DNA of 64,000 nt, taken from Alteromonas sp. a30. Its GTDB lineage: Bacteria > Pseudomonadota > Gammaproteobacteria > Enterobacterales > Alteromonadaceae. The position numbers were made by a program, and so were the translations under genes. The notes below the pieces were generated by a model. It was not told the origin of the DNA. It did not search any database and saw only the letters and a program-made list of their open reading frames with translations. The DNA is taken from the NCBI RefSeq assembly GCF_026788005.1, contig NZ_JABEPE010000005.1, forward strand, positions 62,001 to 126,000. Direction: 5' to 3'. This document shows positions 1-9,177 of this stretch, one piece after another. The stretch's first letter is position 1; each line of letters begins with the position of its first letter.

Positions 1-1236
1 ATAAATAATCATCGCCCCATTTGGTGCAATACTCGGTGACTCATCCAAATAAGTTTTGGTTAGCACTTGCATTACACCCGTTTTCAAATCTTGTCTGGCA
101 ATATGATAATTGCCTCGGGTTCTGTTAACCATCACCAACTCTGCTCCATTTGGCGTAACAGTCCCCCCTAAATTCCATTCACCTTCAAATGTTAGGCGGC
201 GAACCTTTCCAGATGCTAAATTTACGCGATAAATCTGTGGTTTGCCACCCTGTTCTGATGTAAATATTATGCTTTTTCCATCGGGCATCCACGCGGGCTC
301 TGTATCTATAGTACGATTTTTCGTCAACCGTCGTAATTGACGGGAAGCTAAATCCATAACATACAGTTCTGCATTTCCATCTTTGGATAATACCATCGCC
401 ATTTGTTTTCCATCAGGAGAAAACACTGGAGAGCCATTAATTCCGGGGAAATCCGTTAATCGAGTGCGGCTCATGGTATATATATCCTGCATATATATCT
501 GTGAACGTTTGTTTTCAAAACTAACATACACTAGCTTATTCCCATCAGGAGACCATGTTGGTGACATTAATGGCTCACGAGAACGTAATAGCACGCGCTC
601 GTTTTCGCCATCATAATCAGCTACAACAAGCTGATATGGGTATTTCTCAGTACGAAAGTCTTTAACAATAACGTAGGCGATTCTTGTTAAAAATGCCCCT
701 TTAATACCTGTTAATTTTTCAAAAACGATGTCACTTATACGGTGAGCGTGTTGTCTGAAATTGTCACCATCTACAATTGACTGGCTTGTTTCAAGAACAT
801 GATCATCACTATCCACTAAACGACCATTGCTTAAAATTTGCGATCTGCCGCCTGTTATCTGTCCTCGCACAACATCGATTAATTCAAAAGTCACAAGATA
901 ACGATTCAAAGAGTGCTGCTGAACACTGCCAACCAAGATGACATCAACACCTGCTCCAGCCCATGCAGAATAATCAACTTCAGAGTCGCTGGCCGGGTAT
1001 TGGGGCATTGTGCCAACATCTACAGGTTTAAACTTTCCGCTTCTTCTTAAATCTGCGCTAATAACGTTTTCCAAGCGTCCGGGTAGCACGCCGGCGCCCT
1101 TCCACTTAAATGGCACAATACCAATTGGTCTGGCTGTGTCTATTCCTTCAGTGATAACTATTTCCAGCGCGGCATAACTTTTGCCAAAAGAAAAAGCGAT
1201 GAAAAAACCAATTACCAAATAAATTTTCTTTAACAT
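1..1236 (-). CDS. tolB: TolB, Tol-Pal periplasmic beta-propeller protein (3' end cut by window)
   Basis: Reading the minus strand from the ATG at 1236 gives an uninterrupted frame of 412 codons that runs off the left edge of the window. It begins with a signal peptide (MLKKIYLVIGFFIAFSFG, cleavage probably after SYA). An N-terminal domain (VITEGIDTARPIGIVPF) is followed by TolB-type propeller repeats such as SPTWSPDGNKLVYVSFE and SPVFSPDGKQMAMVLS. TolB works in the periplasm with Pal and TolA to keep the outer membrane attached during cell constriction. The start codon overlaps the tolA stop by one base (TAATG), so translation is probably coupled. The usual length is about 430 residues, so only a short C-terminal piece is missing. 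Confidence 0.95.
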   Translation of the reverse strand, partial: MLKKIYLVIGFFIAFSFGKSYAALEIVITEGIDTARPIGIVPFKWKGAGVLPGRLENVISADLRRSGKFKPVDVGTMPQYPASDSEVDYSAWAGAGVDVILVGSVQQHSLNRYLVTFELIDVVRGQITGGRSQILSNGRLVDSDDHVLETSQSIVDGDNFRQHAHRISDIVFEKLTGIKGAFLTRIAYVIVKDFRTEKYPYQLVVADYDGENERVLLRSREPLMSPTWSPDGNKLVYVSFENKRSQIYMQDIYTMSRTRLTDFPGINGSPVFSPDGKQMAMVLSKDGNAELYVMDLASRQLRRLTKNRTIDTEPAWMPDGKSIIFTSEQGGKPQIYRVNLASGKVRRLTFEGEWNLGGTVTPNGAELVMVNRTRGNYHIARQDLKTGVMQVLTKTYLDESPSIAPNGAMIIY

Positions 1237-2081
1237 TACAAGTTGGGCTCTACTGTTAAGTTAATATCTTTCAATTCTGCGTATACGTCTGGGTCCGGGG
1301 ATACAGGTAAAGTTGTCGCTTTTAAAACAGCCGATTCAGCTGCCCGACATAAAATGGTATCCCCCTGTAACACCCTAACGCTTAATACCAATCCATTTGA
1401 CGCTAATTTAACGTTCAAACGACACTTTTTGCCCTTCATTGAATCATCAACAATCAAATTACGAATGATGGTTTGTTTGATCAGAGCTTCATATTTTTGC
1501 AACTCCGTTAATACTTGCCTACGTCGTTGCTGATTCTTTCTAGAAGCCTGCTCGGCCTCCAATTGTTCCTGCAATAAGCGTTCTTGTTCAGCTCTTTCCC
1601 TTTCTTCCCTTTTCTTTCTTGCCTCTTGCTCCTTGCGTTTTTTCTCTTCCCTTTCCCGTTTTTTCTTTTCTTCTGCTTGTCGCTGTTGCTCTTCTTTCTT
1701 CTGACGTTCTATTTCACGCTTACGAGCTTCCTCTTTTTTCCTTTGCTCTTTCAATTTTTTCTCTTTCGCTTTTCGAGCTGCAGCTTCCTTTCTACGCTTT
1801 ATTTCAGCTTTACGTTTGGCTTCTGCTTGCTGTTTCTTTCTGGCGGCCTCTGCTCGCCTTTGCTGCTCTTTTCGAATAACAGCGTCTTTTTCTTGCTGAA
1901 TCTTCTCTAATTTAGCCTCCACAAGCGCTTTATCAATAGATACTGCATTGATAATAGGTGCCGAGACCTCCACTACCTGAGGCTTAGGAGTCGAAACGAA
2001 GTTCATACTCGTCAGTAACAACCCTCCAGAAACAAGGTGCAATAAAACAGATTTTAAAATTGCAGCCGAGGTATTATTCAT
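1236..2081 (-). CDS. tolA: TolA, energy-transducing envelope protein
   Basis: A 281-residue protein with the three-part TolA plan. There is one N-terminal membrane segment (about residues 9-28, SVLLHLVSGGLLLTSMNF), then a long K/E/R/A/Q-rich helical rod (about residues 52-190). The compact C-terminal domain (about 195-281) carries two cysteines, in KKCRLNVKL and DTILCRAAE, as expected for domain III. TolA links the TolQ-TolR motor in the inner membrane to TolB and Pal at the outer membrane. It is shorter than the E. coli protein, mainly in the rod. It overlaps tolR by 4 nt and tolB by 1 nt. The rod's skewed codon use makes long Phe/Leu/Ser-rich frames on the opposite strand, which are not genes. 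Confidence 0.95.
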   Translation of the reverse strand: MNNTSAAILKSVLLHLVSGGLLLTSMNFVSTPKPQVVEVSAPIINAVSIDKALVEAKLEKIQQEKDAVIRKEQQRRAEAARKKQQAEAKRKAEIKRRKEAAARKAKEKKLKEQRKKEEARKREIERQKKEEQQRQAEEKKKREREEKKRKEQEARKKREERERAEQERLLQEQLEAEQASRKNQQRRRQVLTELQKYEALIKQTIIRNLIVDDSMKGKKCRLNVKLASNGLVLSVRVLQGDTILCRAAESAVLKATTLPVSPDPDVYAELKDINLTVEPNL

Positions 2082-2506
2082 TCGATCTCAGAAGAGTCCG
2101 TCATAAGTCCGACTGAAGGCACACCAGAACGCTGAAGCAACACCATAAGCTGCACTACGTTATTATAGGGAACGGCCCCATCACCTTTAACGATAACCGG
2201 TGTTTCTGGTTCTTTTTTCAAATGTTCTCCGACAAGCGCCGCAAGCTCAGAAGCCTCAAGAGGTTTGTCCTGACTGTTCCCAACATTCAAAAAATACTGC
2301 CCGCTTGCATCAACTGATGCAATCAATGGCGGCTTCGAGTCATCTTTAAGCGGCTGGGCATCTGCTTTCGGTAAATCAACTTTTACCCCTTGCGTCACTA
2401 GTGGTGCTGTGACCATAAAAATGATTAGAAGCACAAGCATCACATCTATGTATGGCACCACATTGATTTCTGATACGGGTTTACGCCGTTTTCTGACATA
2501 CATCAT
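2078..2506 (-). CDS. tolR: TolR, ExbD-type subunit of the Tol motor
   Basis: A 142-residue ExbD/TolR family protein. It has a short basic cytoplasmic N-terminus (MMYVRKRRKP), a single membrane helix containing the essential aspartate at residue 21 (VVPYIDVMLVLLIIFMV), and a periplasmic domain of about 100 residues. The aspartate is thought to carry protons through the TolQ-TolR channel and so power TolA. Length and motif are normal. The gene lies 3 nt after tolQ and overlaps tolA by 4 nt, in the order tolQ-tolR-tolA-tolB that is standard for gammaproteobacteria. Confidence 0.96.
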   Translation of the reverse strand: MMYVRKRRKPVSEINVVPYIDVMLVLLIIFMVTAPLVTQGVKVDLPKADAQPLKDDSKPPLIASVDASGQYFLNVGNSQDKPLEASELAALVGEHLKKEPETPVIVKGDGAVPYNNVVQLMVLLQRSGVPSVGLMTDSSEIE

Positions 2507-2509
2507 AAC

Positions 2510-3211
2510 TTAAACCTTTTCTCTTACACGGTTTTCTGTTGATGTTGCCAATGTTTGGCGATGCAAGATACTAGAGAACTCTTCCATGAAATTGACATAA
2601 CTTGACTCGAGCTTCTCGACTTGATGGCTGAATCGATTGTACGCAATAACAGAAGGTATTGCCGCGAACAACCCCATTGCAGTAGCAATTAGCGCCTCTG
2701 CAATACCCGGGGCAACCATTGCAAGCGTCGCCTGCTGAACTTCCCCTAAGGCAATAAACGCATTCATGATCCCCCACACTGTGCCAAAGAGTCCAATATA
2801 AGGACTGATAGAACCCGCCGTGGCAAGGAAGGGTAAATGGTTTTCTAGATAATCAACTTCCCGAGAAAGCGAAACTCGCATAGCCCTATGTGTTCCTTCC
2901 ATAATGGCTTCTGCCGATGTCACTGTTTTAGATAACCTAACGAACTCTTTAAAACCGCTTACAAATACGTTCGCCATTCCAGCGAGTTCTTTCCTAGCAG
3001 ACAACTCTTGATAGAGCCGGTTTAAATCTGCCCCAGACCAAAATCTATCTTCGAATTTGCGCATTTCTTGATTAGCAGAACTTAATGCCTTACTGCGTTG
3101 AAAAATAAATGTCCAAGAAACGATAGAGGTAAGAAGTAGAAGGATCATAACTAGTTGCACAAGCAAACTAGCCTGCAAAAACAAGTCGAAAAAAGACAGC
3201 TCAGATGACAC
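2510..3211 (-). CDS. tolQ: TolQ, MotA/TolQ/ExbB proton channel subunit
   Basis: A 233-residue inner-membrane protein. One membrane helix near the N-terminus ([19 protein letters not shown]) is followed by a cytoplasmic loop, then two further helices around residues 130-155 and 165-190. These include the MotA/ExbB-type stretch [16 protein letters not shown] and the Pro/Gly-rich [19 protein letters not shown]. With TolR it forms the proton-driven stator for TolA. It overlaps the 3' end of ybgC by 11 nt, so the two are almost certainly co-translated. Length and motifs are typical of TolQ rather than ExbB, and the neighbours confirm it. Confidence 0.96.
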   Translation of the reverse strand: MSSELSFFDLFLQASLLVQLVMILLLLTSIVSWTFIFQRSKALSSANQEMRKFEDRFWSGADLNRLYQELSARKELAGMANVFVSGFKEFVRLSKTVTSAEAIMEGTHRAMRVSLSREVDYLENHLPFLATAGSISPYIGLFGTVWGIMNAFIALGEVQQATLAMVAPGIAEALIATAMGLFAAIPSVIAYNRFSHQVEKLESSYVNFMEEFSSILHRQTLATSTENRVREKV

Positions 3212-3623
3212 GAGATAATTCCCCTAAAATGTTTTCAGGTATAGCTTTTGGCTTCATTTTTTTTAAGTCAATGCTTGCTACCCTGACACGCGCACTTAAT
3301 AATAATTTTTTATCGGTATTATATATTTCTTGTTCAAACAGCACACTGACCCGCTTTAATTCTACAACCTGACTACGAATACTCAACAGCTCGTCATAGT
3401 AAGCAGCGGATAAGAAGTTGATTTCCATACTTTTAACAACTAATCCAGTGCCTTCTTCTAATAGCGTAGATTGTTCAATCCCAAATAATCTTAACCACTC
3501 TGTCCTAGCACGCTCCATATATTTGAGATAATTTGCGTGATAAACAATACCACCTGCATCGGTGTCCTCATAATAGACCCTAGCCTGCCAAAAAAATTCA
3601 TTTCCGCTCTTTTTTATACTCAT
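3201..3623 (-). CDS. ybgC: YbgC, Tol-Pal-associated acyl-CoA thioesterase
   Basis: A 140-residue hotdog-fold thioesterase of the 4-hydroxybenzoyl-CoA thioesterase class. The active-site segment is visible at residues 17-40: [19 protein letters not shown], with the catalytic Asp in EDTD followed by the conserved H-A-N-Y. YbgC hydrolyses short-chain or other acyl-CoA thioesters and interacts with acyl carrier protein in E. coli. Its place as the first gene of the tol cluster is conserved. It is the promoter-proximal gene here, with a 700-bp non-coding stretch upstream. Confidence 0.95.
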   Translation of the reverse strand: MSIKKSGNEFFWQARVYYEDTDAGGIVYHANYLKYMERARTEWLRLFGIEQSTLLEEGTGLVVKSMEINFLSAAYYDELLSIRSQVVELKRVSVLFEQEIYNTDKKLLLSARVRVASIDLKKMKPKAIPENILGELSRVI

Positions 3624-4146
3624 TCTCTTAGGCTTGCAGATAATAACGCGTTAAAAGCAACAGAAGTTATCTTTACCCATACTTTAGTGCAAGGGAATAA
3701 TGACTGATCTGATCATTATTAAAGCGGTATCAGCAGTTGATTCATATTATATTTATTTTCAGAGGGATATGGGAACTTTTAGACGTTATTCAAGGGCAGA
3801 CTCTAACTTCATTTTATTCCTTAAACTCCTAGCGCTGTTTACCTTTTCATATAAGTTTTTTTCAATAAAAGAAATGTATTTCCAAAATACGAACTTAGGA
3901 ATACACCTGCAATTTCATATCAAAACAAACAAAGTTTTCACTAAAGTCATAAATATTTGTAAGAGAAATGTTAATGAAGATTACAGGTGAAAGGCAATAA
4001 ATACGGACCATGTATATTCTTAGATGAAATAATTAACTGTTTTTATTTAATTTTTTATAAATTTGAACTAATATTGGCTTAGGCTAAAAAGTATTCAACA
4101 AGCTTTTGAATAAGTTTTTCTAATGTTTAAGCTTAGTATATCTAGC
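3624..4146. other. AT-rich intergenic stretch upstream of ybgC
   Basis: This stretch separates ybgC from the small-RNA candidate. It should hold the promoter of the ybgC-tol operon, but I could not pick a convincing -35/-10 pair. A 96-codon plus-strand frame at 3700-3990 has a passable AGGGA six bases before its ATG. Its product has no recognisable motif and an AT-driven composition (many Phe, Ile, Lys, Asn), so I treat it as probably spurious. Confidence 0.4.
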
Positions 4147-4174
4147 TTGAAGCGTGCGTTTGTGACGTTATAAT
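4147..4174 (+). promoter_or_regulatory. Strong sigma70-like promoter for the small-RNA candidate
   Basis: TTGAAG (4147-4152) and a perfect TATAAT (4169-4174) are separated by 16 nt. The predicted start is near 4181. No ORF of any length follows before a strong terminator at 4281, which suggests a non-coding transcript. Confidence 0.6.
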
Positions 4175-4180
4175 TCACGC

Positions 4181-4309
4181 CGTTTTCAGCACTGTAGAGC
4201 AGTACATGTTGTTAAGCCCGTATTTCTACTTGTTATAAATACGTGCTCTCGTAAATATTTCCTTCAACACTTGTTGTTTTGCCCACAAAAGAATTTGTGG
4301 GCTTTTTTT
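4181..4309 (+). ncRNA. Putative small regulatory RNA, about 130 nt
   Basis: The stretch sits between a clear promoter and an intrinsic terminator and lacks an ORF. Inside it, CGTATTT and AAATACG can pair around an 11-nt loop, and GAGCAGTAC and GTGCTC can form an outer stem, so the transcript is probably folded. The 3' end is a GC-rich hairpin followed by seven T, typical of Hfq-dependent small RNAs. I do not recognise a known family; it does not resemble Spot 42, 6S or GcvB as I remember them. It is transcribed toward the 3' end of ruvB, so antisense effects on ruvB are an alternative if termination is incomplete. Confidence 0.5.
4281..4309 (+). terminator. Intrinsic terminator of the small-RNA candidate
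   Basis: The stem GCCCACAAA (4281-4289) pairs with TTTGTGGGC (4294-4302) around an AGAA loop and is followed by TTTTTTT. Only the plus strand has the T-run, so it serves a plus-strand transcript and not the ruvB operon arriving from the right. Confidence 0.8.
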
Positions 4310-4350
4310 ATTCTACTCAAAAATCTTAATCAGTTATCTATATCACCAAA

Positions 4351-5367
4351 CTAAAAAACATTATTTACTCTTTCACCAAACCCAAAATGCGTAAACGCCC
4401 TTTGTGTTGCTAAACGCCCCCTAGGTGTTCTTTGTAAAAAACCTTGTTGAATCAAGAAAGGCTCAATAACATCTTCAATCGTATCTTTGGCTTCACCAAT
4501 TGCAGCGGCTAAATTATCTAGCCCTACTGGACCACCTGTAAATTTTTCAATAATAGTCAAAAGTAGCTTTCTATCCATGTAATCAAAGCCTTCTTTATCT
4601 ACTTCCAGCATATCCAATGCTGACGCAGCTACATCTTGTGTAATGTCGCCCTTCGCTTTGACTTCAGCAAAATCTCTTACTCGTCTTAGTAACCTATTAG
4701 CTATTCTAGGCGTTCCACGTGAGCGTTTTGCTATTTCCAGCGCGCCTTCTGAATTTAGTGTCATATTTAAATAAGAAGCCGAACGTACGATAATGCCAGT
4801 TAGATCCTTCACATTATAAAACTCTAATCGTTGGACGATGCCAAAACGATCTCTTAGGGGGGAAGTTAGCGCCCCAGCGCGAGTAGTAGCGCCGACTAAA
4901 GTAAAAGGTGGCAAATCTAACTTAATTGAACGGGCAGCAGGTCCTTCACCAATCATAATATCGAGCTGATAGTCTTCCATTGCAGGGTATAAGACTTCTT
5001 CAACGACCGGACTCAAGCGATGAATTTCGTCAATAAACAACACATCGTGCTCTTCGAGGTTTGTCAACATCGCTGCTAGATCACCCGCCTTTTCCAATAC
5101 TGGTCCAGATGTTGTCTTAATACCCACTCCTAGTTCATTCGCCACAATATTCGCCAAGGTGGTTTTACCTAGCCCTGGAGGCCCAAATATAAGTAGATGA
5201 TCAAGTGCTTCCTGCCGATTTCGAGCTGCTTCGATAAAAATCGACATTTGTTCTTTCACATGATCTTGACCAACATATTCAGCAAGACTCTTGGGTCGAA
5301 TCGCTCTATCAATGACTTCTTCATCATTTTTTAAACTTGGTTCTACGATTCTGTCAGGCTCTATCAT
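4351..5367 (-). CDS. ruvB: RuvB, Holliday junction branch-migration ATPase
   Basis: A 338-residue AAA+ ATPase. It has Walker [10 protein letters not shown] (about residues 64-72), Walker B DEIHRL, and the winged-helix C-terminal domain ending in [13 protein letters not shown]. RuvB hexamers pump DNA through the RuvA-bound Holliday junction during recombination repair. Length and motifs are canonical. It follows ruvA by 33 nt and should be transcribed with it under the LexA box upstream of ruvA. Confidence 0.97.
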   Translation of the reverse strand: MIEPDRIVEPSLKNDEEVIDRAIRPKSLAEYVGQDHVKEQMSIFIEAARNRQEALDHLLIFGPPGLGKTTLANIVANELGVGIKTTSGPVLEKAGDLAAMLTNLEEHDVLFIDEIHRLSPVVEEVLYPAMEDYQLDIMIGEGPAARSIKLDLPPFTLVGATTRAGALTSPLRDRFGIVQRLEFYNVKDLTGIIVRSASYLNMTLNSEGALEIAKRSRGTPRIANRLLRRVRDFAEVKAKGDITQDVAASALDMLEVDKEGFDYMDRKLLLTIIEKFTGGPVGLDNLAAAIGEAKDTIEDVIEPFLIQQGFLQRTPRGRLATQRAFTHFGFGERVNNVF

Positions 5368-5400
5368 GGTTATTTATTTACTCATTTTAAATATTCGCAT

Positions 5401-6021
5401 TTATGCAATGTTGCGGAGTGAGGCTCGAATTAGTTCTTCACTGCTCAGTGAGTCTTGGAAAACATCTTTCACCATTTTAGTCGCTTGGACTTGGGAGTAG
5501 CCTAGTGCAACAAGAGCGCTAATGGCTTCTGATTTAGCGCTTTCAGTAGTATCGATACTTGTTGTTTGCTCATCAACATTGACATTCCCATCTAGTGTCA
5601 CTGAAGCGGAAATATCTAAGTTACCTAAGCGATCTTTCATTTCGACAACCAATCTTTCTGCGGTCTTTTTGCCAACCCCAGGCAATTTAACCAATGAAGT
5701 AATGTCACCATCATGTACAGCTTGAACAAACTGCTGTGCAGACATACCAGATAAAATTGTTAACGCCAGTTTAGGGCCGACACCATTTGCTTTAATGACT
5801 TCACGAAATAGGGCTCTTTCTTTTTTTGTAGCAAACCCAAAAAGTAACTGAGCATCCTCACGCACAACAAAGTGAGTAAAGATGATCACTTCGTTTCCTA
5901 CATCGGGTAACTGATAGAGACTAGTCATTGGCAGTTGAATTTCATATCCCACTCCCATGACGTCGACTAATACGAAAGGAGGTGTTTTTTCGGCGAGTGT
6001 TCCTCGAATCCGACCTAGCAT
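5401..6021 (-). CDS. ruvA: RuvA, Holliday junction-binding subunit
   Basis: A 206-residue protein beginning [12 protein letters not shown]. It has an N-terminal OB-fold, tandem helix-hairpin-helix motifs ([12 protein letters not shown] and [12 protein letters not shown]), and a C-terminal helical domain that contacts RuvB after an acidic, variable linker. A RuvA tetramer holds the four-way junction flat for RuvB. The start lies 17 nt from a consensus LexA box, so the gene is expected to be SOS-inducible as in E. coli. Confidence 0.97.
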   Translation of the reverse strand: MLGRIRGTLAEKTPPFVLVDVMGVGYEIQLPMTSLYQLPDVGNEVIIFTHFVVREDAQLLFGFATKKERALFREVIKANGVGPKLALTILSGMSAQQFVQAVHDGDITSLVKLPGVGKKTAERLVVEMKDRLGNLDISASVTLDGNVNVDEQTTSIDTTESAKSEAISALVALGYSQVQATKMVKDVFQDSLSSEELIRASLRNIA

Positions 6022-6038
6022 GTGACGCTTCCATTAGA

Positions 6039-6054
6039 CTGTATTTTTATACAG
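6039..6054 (-). promoter_or_regulatory. LexA (SOS) box upstream of ruvA
   Basis: CTGTATTTTTATACAG matches the gammaproteobacterial LexA consensus CTGT-N8-ACAG at every conserved base. It sits just upstream of the ruvA start, as in other gammaproteobacteria where ruvAB belongs to the SOS regulon. ruvC lies on the far side, so the box separates ruvC from ruvAB. Confidence 0.85.
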
Positions 6055-6124
6055 CATGATAGACAATAACCTAGGGTCATATCAACCATTGCATGAAAAT
6101 ATTTGCTAATTAGCTTTCGCGGAA

Positions 6125-6646
6125 TTAGCGCAAACGGCCTCTAACCGTTTTTTTTGCTTGTCCTGACATTCGTAACAAGCTCTGTTGAGTATGATTATGG
6201 CAGAGCGCGACAGCGAGTGCATCAGCAGCATCGCTTTGCGGGGTCGAGCTTAACTTTAGCAAATGCACAACCATATGCTGCACCTGAGTTTTCTCTGCAC
6301 TTCCCTTACCAACAACAGATTGTTTAATTTGCCTAGCGGAATATTCAGCAACAGGCAAATCTTTCATTGTTGCTGCAACAATCGCAGCGCCCCGAGCTTG
6401 TCCAAGTTTCAAAGCAGAATCTGGGTTTTTCGCCATAAAAACCTGCTCAATAGCAAAGAAATCTGGTTGAAACTGCTCAATTATCTCAGTCACACCGTTA
6501 AATATTTGTTTTAGTCTAGGAGCTAATTCTTCCGCCTTTAAACGGATGCAGCCACTTGCCAGATATTCAGACTTGCCACCAATTTGCCTGATTACGCCGT
6601 ACCCAGTCACTCTAGAACCAGGATCAATCCCCAAAATAATCGCCAT
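6125..6646 (-). CDS. ruvC: RuvC, Holliday junction resolvase
   Basis: A 173-residue endonuclease with an RNase H-like fold. The acidic catalytic residues are visible: Asp7 in [13 protein letters not shown], a Glu in [20 protein letters not shown], and the C-terminal pair in [15 protein letters not shown]. RuvC cuts Holliday junctions symmetrically in the RuvABC complex. The start codon overlaps the stop of the upstream Nudix gene (TAATG). In E. coli yebC lies between nudB and ruvC; here it is absent. Confidence 0.97.
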   Translation of the reverse strand: MAIILGIDPGSRVTGYGVIRQIGGKSEYLASGCIRLKAEELAPRLKQIFNGVTEIIEQFQPDFFAIEQVFMAKNPDSALKLGQARGAAIVAATMKDLPVAEYSARQIKQSVVGKGSAEKTQVQHMVVHLLKLSSTPQSDAADALAVALCHNHTQQSLLRMSGQAKKTVRGRLR

Positions 6647-7119
6647 TAACCTGCCTCTACCAACTCTGAGCCATCGGCTGTGGATGGTGTTAATAAGAAT
6701 TGTTTGATAGCACTTTTATTAGAGGGAGACCACATTAAATCAATTGCATCTTGCGGGCTTAGCCACTGATATTTGAGGTGCTCTGTTAATTGAATAGAAA
6801 AACTTGAGTGAATTTGCAAAAGAAAGACAAACTCTTTGTTTAAAATTGAATCTTTGGGATACCGATAACGCCATTCGGGCCGAATTGGGTAGTGATTGAC
6901 GATGTCCGTAAAAACCATTTGTAATGCATGTTGCTCACAATCGATCCCAATTTCTTCTGCGACTTCCCTTTTTGCTGTTTCAATCGGTTTTTCATCAGTT
7001 TCAAGGGAGCCAGTAACAGACTGCCAAAAATTGGGATCGTCTTTTCGTTGCAGAGCCAGAACACGGTTACGCTCATCAAAAATGACGACAAGTACCGATT
7101 CTGGCCGCTTTAATTGCAT
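6646..7119 (-). CDS. nudB: NudB-like dihydroneopterin triphosphate pyrophosphatase
   Basis: A 157-residue Nudix hydrolase. The Nudix box is complete: [20 protein letters not shown], followed by IGI, which fits GX5EX7REUXEEXGU. Position between aspS and ruvC, length, and the opening [20 protein letters not shown] match E. coli NudB, which removes pyrophosphate from dihydroneopterin triphosphate in folate synthesis. Assignment of the exact substrate rests on this synteny. The window also encodes FolX, which acts on the same intermediate. Confidence 0.88.
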   Translation of the reverse strand: MQLKRPESVLVVIFDERNRVLALQRKDDPNFWQSVTGSLETDEKPIETAKREVAEEIGIDCEQHALQMVFTDIVNHYPIRPEWRYRYPKDSILNKEFVFLLQIHSSFSIQLTEHLKYQWLSPQDAIDLMWSPSNKSAIKQFLLTPSTADGSELVEAG

Positions 7120-7140
7120 AGATACAACAACCCTATCTAT

Positions 7141-8910
7141 TTATTCATTAGTTTCTGTTTTTACAATCGTTTCAATTGCTAACTCTTTAAGCTGCTGTGG
7201 ATTTGCCACGCCCGGAGCATTCGTTAATGGGCATGCGGCCGTCGTAGTTTTCGGGAATGCCATGACATCACGAATCGAATCCGCACCTGTCATCAGCATC
7301 ACAAGACGATCCAATCCAAACGCTAATCCTGCATGTGGAGGCGCGCCATAGCGTAATGCCTCAAGCAAGAAGCCAAACTTCGATTGTGCTTCTTCTTCAT
7401 TAATGCCGAGCAAAGTAAATACCGCTGATTGCATATCTTGTTGGTGAATACGGACCGAACCACCACCCAGTTCAACTCCATTTAAAACCATATCGTAAGC
7501 ATCAGACAAAGCTTCTTTAGGATTTTCCATAAGTTGCTCAGGGGTTAAACCGCGAGGCGCGGTAAACGGGTGATGTAGCGCATGTAGTTGGCCATCCACC
7601 ATTTCAAACATTGGGAAGTCAGTCACCCACAATGGTCTCCAGTCACCTTCAAGTAACTCAAGGTCCTCACCTACTTTTAAGCGTAACGCGCCCATAGACT
7701 CAGTTACCACTTGCCATGAATCAGCACCAAATAGCAACAAATCACCTTCTTTAGCAGCGACTTTGTCTAGTAAGGCATTAGCAACATCTTCACCTAAGAA
7801 CTTCAAAATAGGCGACTGTAACCCTTCAACGCCTGCGCCAAGTTGGTTCACTTTCAACCAAGCCAAGCCTTTCGCGCCGTATATGCCCACAAACTTAGTA
7901 TATTCATCAATTTGCTTGCGGGATAAAGATGCCCCTCCCGGAACACAAATGGCAGCAACTCGCCCATCTGCATCATTAGCGGGGCCTGAGAATACTTTGA
8001 AGTCGACGTCTTTAACAATGTCTGCAACGTCAACGAGTTCCATTGGATTTCTTAAATCTGGCTTATCACTACCGAAACGACGCATCGCTTCTTCATATGG
8101 CATTCTTGGGAAATCACCTAGATCAACATCCAACATGGTTTTAAACAAATCACGAACCATTTTTTCTGTAATGGACATAACACCTTCTGCATCTAAGAAG
8201 GTAGTTTCAAGGTCGATTTGGGTGAATTCTGGCTGACGATCCGCACGTAAGTCTTCATCACGGAAGCATTTAACGATTTGATAATAGCGATCCATACCAG
8301 ACATCATTAGCAACTGTTTAAACAATTGTGGTGATTGGGGTAACGCGAAGAATTGCCCTTTGTGTGTACGACTCGGAACAAGATAATCTCTCGCTCCTTC
8401 AGGCGTTGCTTTGGTCAGAATTGGGGTTTCAATATCCAAAAAGCCTTCTTCTTCTAAGGAGCGACGTACTGCACTAGTTACACGTGCACGAAACTTAATT
8501 CGATCCGCCATTTCTGTACGACGTAAATCAAGGTAACGGTACTTTAAACGTTGCTCTTCACTATTCTCTTGATTGAAATCCAGTGGTAATGCTTCGGCTT
8601 TACTCAGGATTTCAAGCTCTTTACCTAAAATCTCAATGCCGCCTGTTTTCATATTCTTATTGACCTGACCTTCAGGTCTGGCACGCACTATCCCTTTTAT
8701 CGATACACAGAATTCGTGCCTTAAGGTGTTAGCTTTATCAAATACTTCTGGTAAATCAGGATCGTAAACGACTTGCACAATGCCTTCACGATCTCTCAAA
8801 TCTAAGAAAATAACCCCACCTAAATCTCGACGGCGGTTTACCCAACCATGTAAAGTGACGTTTTGCCCGATGTACGATTCATCAATGTTGCCGCAATAAT
8901 TTGTGCGCAT
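7141..8910 (-). CDS. aspS: Aspartyl-tRNA synthetase
   Basis: A 589-residue class II aminoacyl-tRNA synthetase of the bacterial type. It has an N-terminal OB anticodon-binding domain (residues 1-105, [20 protein letters not shown]), class II motif 2 ([18 protein letters not shown]), the bacterial GAD insertion domain, and motif 3 ([13 protein letters not shown]). It charges tRNA-Asp. Length is normal. It is the promoter-proximal gene of aspS-nudB-ruvC, with 21 nt to nudB. Confidence 0.97.
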   Translation of the reverse strand: MRTNYCGNIDESYIGQNVTLHGWVNRRRDLGGVIFLDLRDREGIVQVVYDPDLPEVFDKANTLRHEFCVSIKGIVRARPEGQVNKNMKTGGIEILGKELEILSKAEALPLDFNQENSEEQRLKYRYLDLRRTEMADRIKFRARVTSAVRRSLEEEGFLDIETPILTKATPEGARDYLVPSRTHKGQFFALPQSPQLFKQLLMMSGMDRYYQIVKCFRDEDLRADRQPEFTQIDLETTFLDAEGVMSITEKMVRDLFKTMLDVDLGDFPRMPYEEAMRRFGSDKPDLRNPMELVDVADIVKDVDFKVFSGPANDADGRVAAICVPGGASLSRKQIDEYTKFVGIYGAKGLAWLKVNQLGAGVEGLQSPILKFLGEDVANALLDKVAAKEGDLLLFGADSWQVVTESMGALRLKVGEDLELLEGDWRPLWVTDFPMFEMVDGQLHALHHPFTAPRGLTPEQLMENPKEALSDAYDMVLNGVELGGGSVRIHQQDMQSAVFTLLGINEEEAQSKFGFLLEALRYGAPPHAGLAFGLDRLVMLMTGADSIRDVMAFPKTTTAACPLTNAPGVANPQQLKELAIETIVKTETNE

Positions 8911-9177
8911 TTACTCTACCTTTTGGCACTTATCTGTTTATGTAGACGAAAGAGTGGACATGACTACTGCCCAATTTAGAAAGCTGCGTAGTATAAACAA
9001 AACTGTGGCAAAGCACAGCATCAGAAATCGATATTGTCGATGATGACTTTATATCAATCGCCACTTTAAGAAATATATTTACCACGGCGGATTGAATTCA
9101 TGTAGAGTATGAACTTTATAGAATGGGAATCAGTACAGGGAAACAGGCGTAAAACCAACGAAAGCTATTATAACGTT

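Noticed and set aside
1584-1910. Long Phe/Leu/Ser-rich plus-strand ORFs opposite tolA
   Set aside because: They are the antisense reading of the Lys/Glu/Arg-rich TolA rod; the composition is explained by that strand and no ribosome site or family motif exists.
3700-3990. 96-codon ORF between ybgC and the small-RNA candidate
   Set aside because: It has a fair AGGGA site but no recognisable motif, AT-driven composition and no neighbour relation. Kept only as a note in the intergenic entry.
9109-9177. Upstream ATG extending the sensor kinase by 23 residues
   Set aside because: The extension would place a polar tail before a clear signal peptide, and no ribosome site precedes it.
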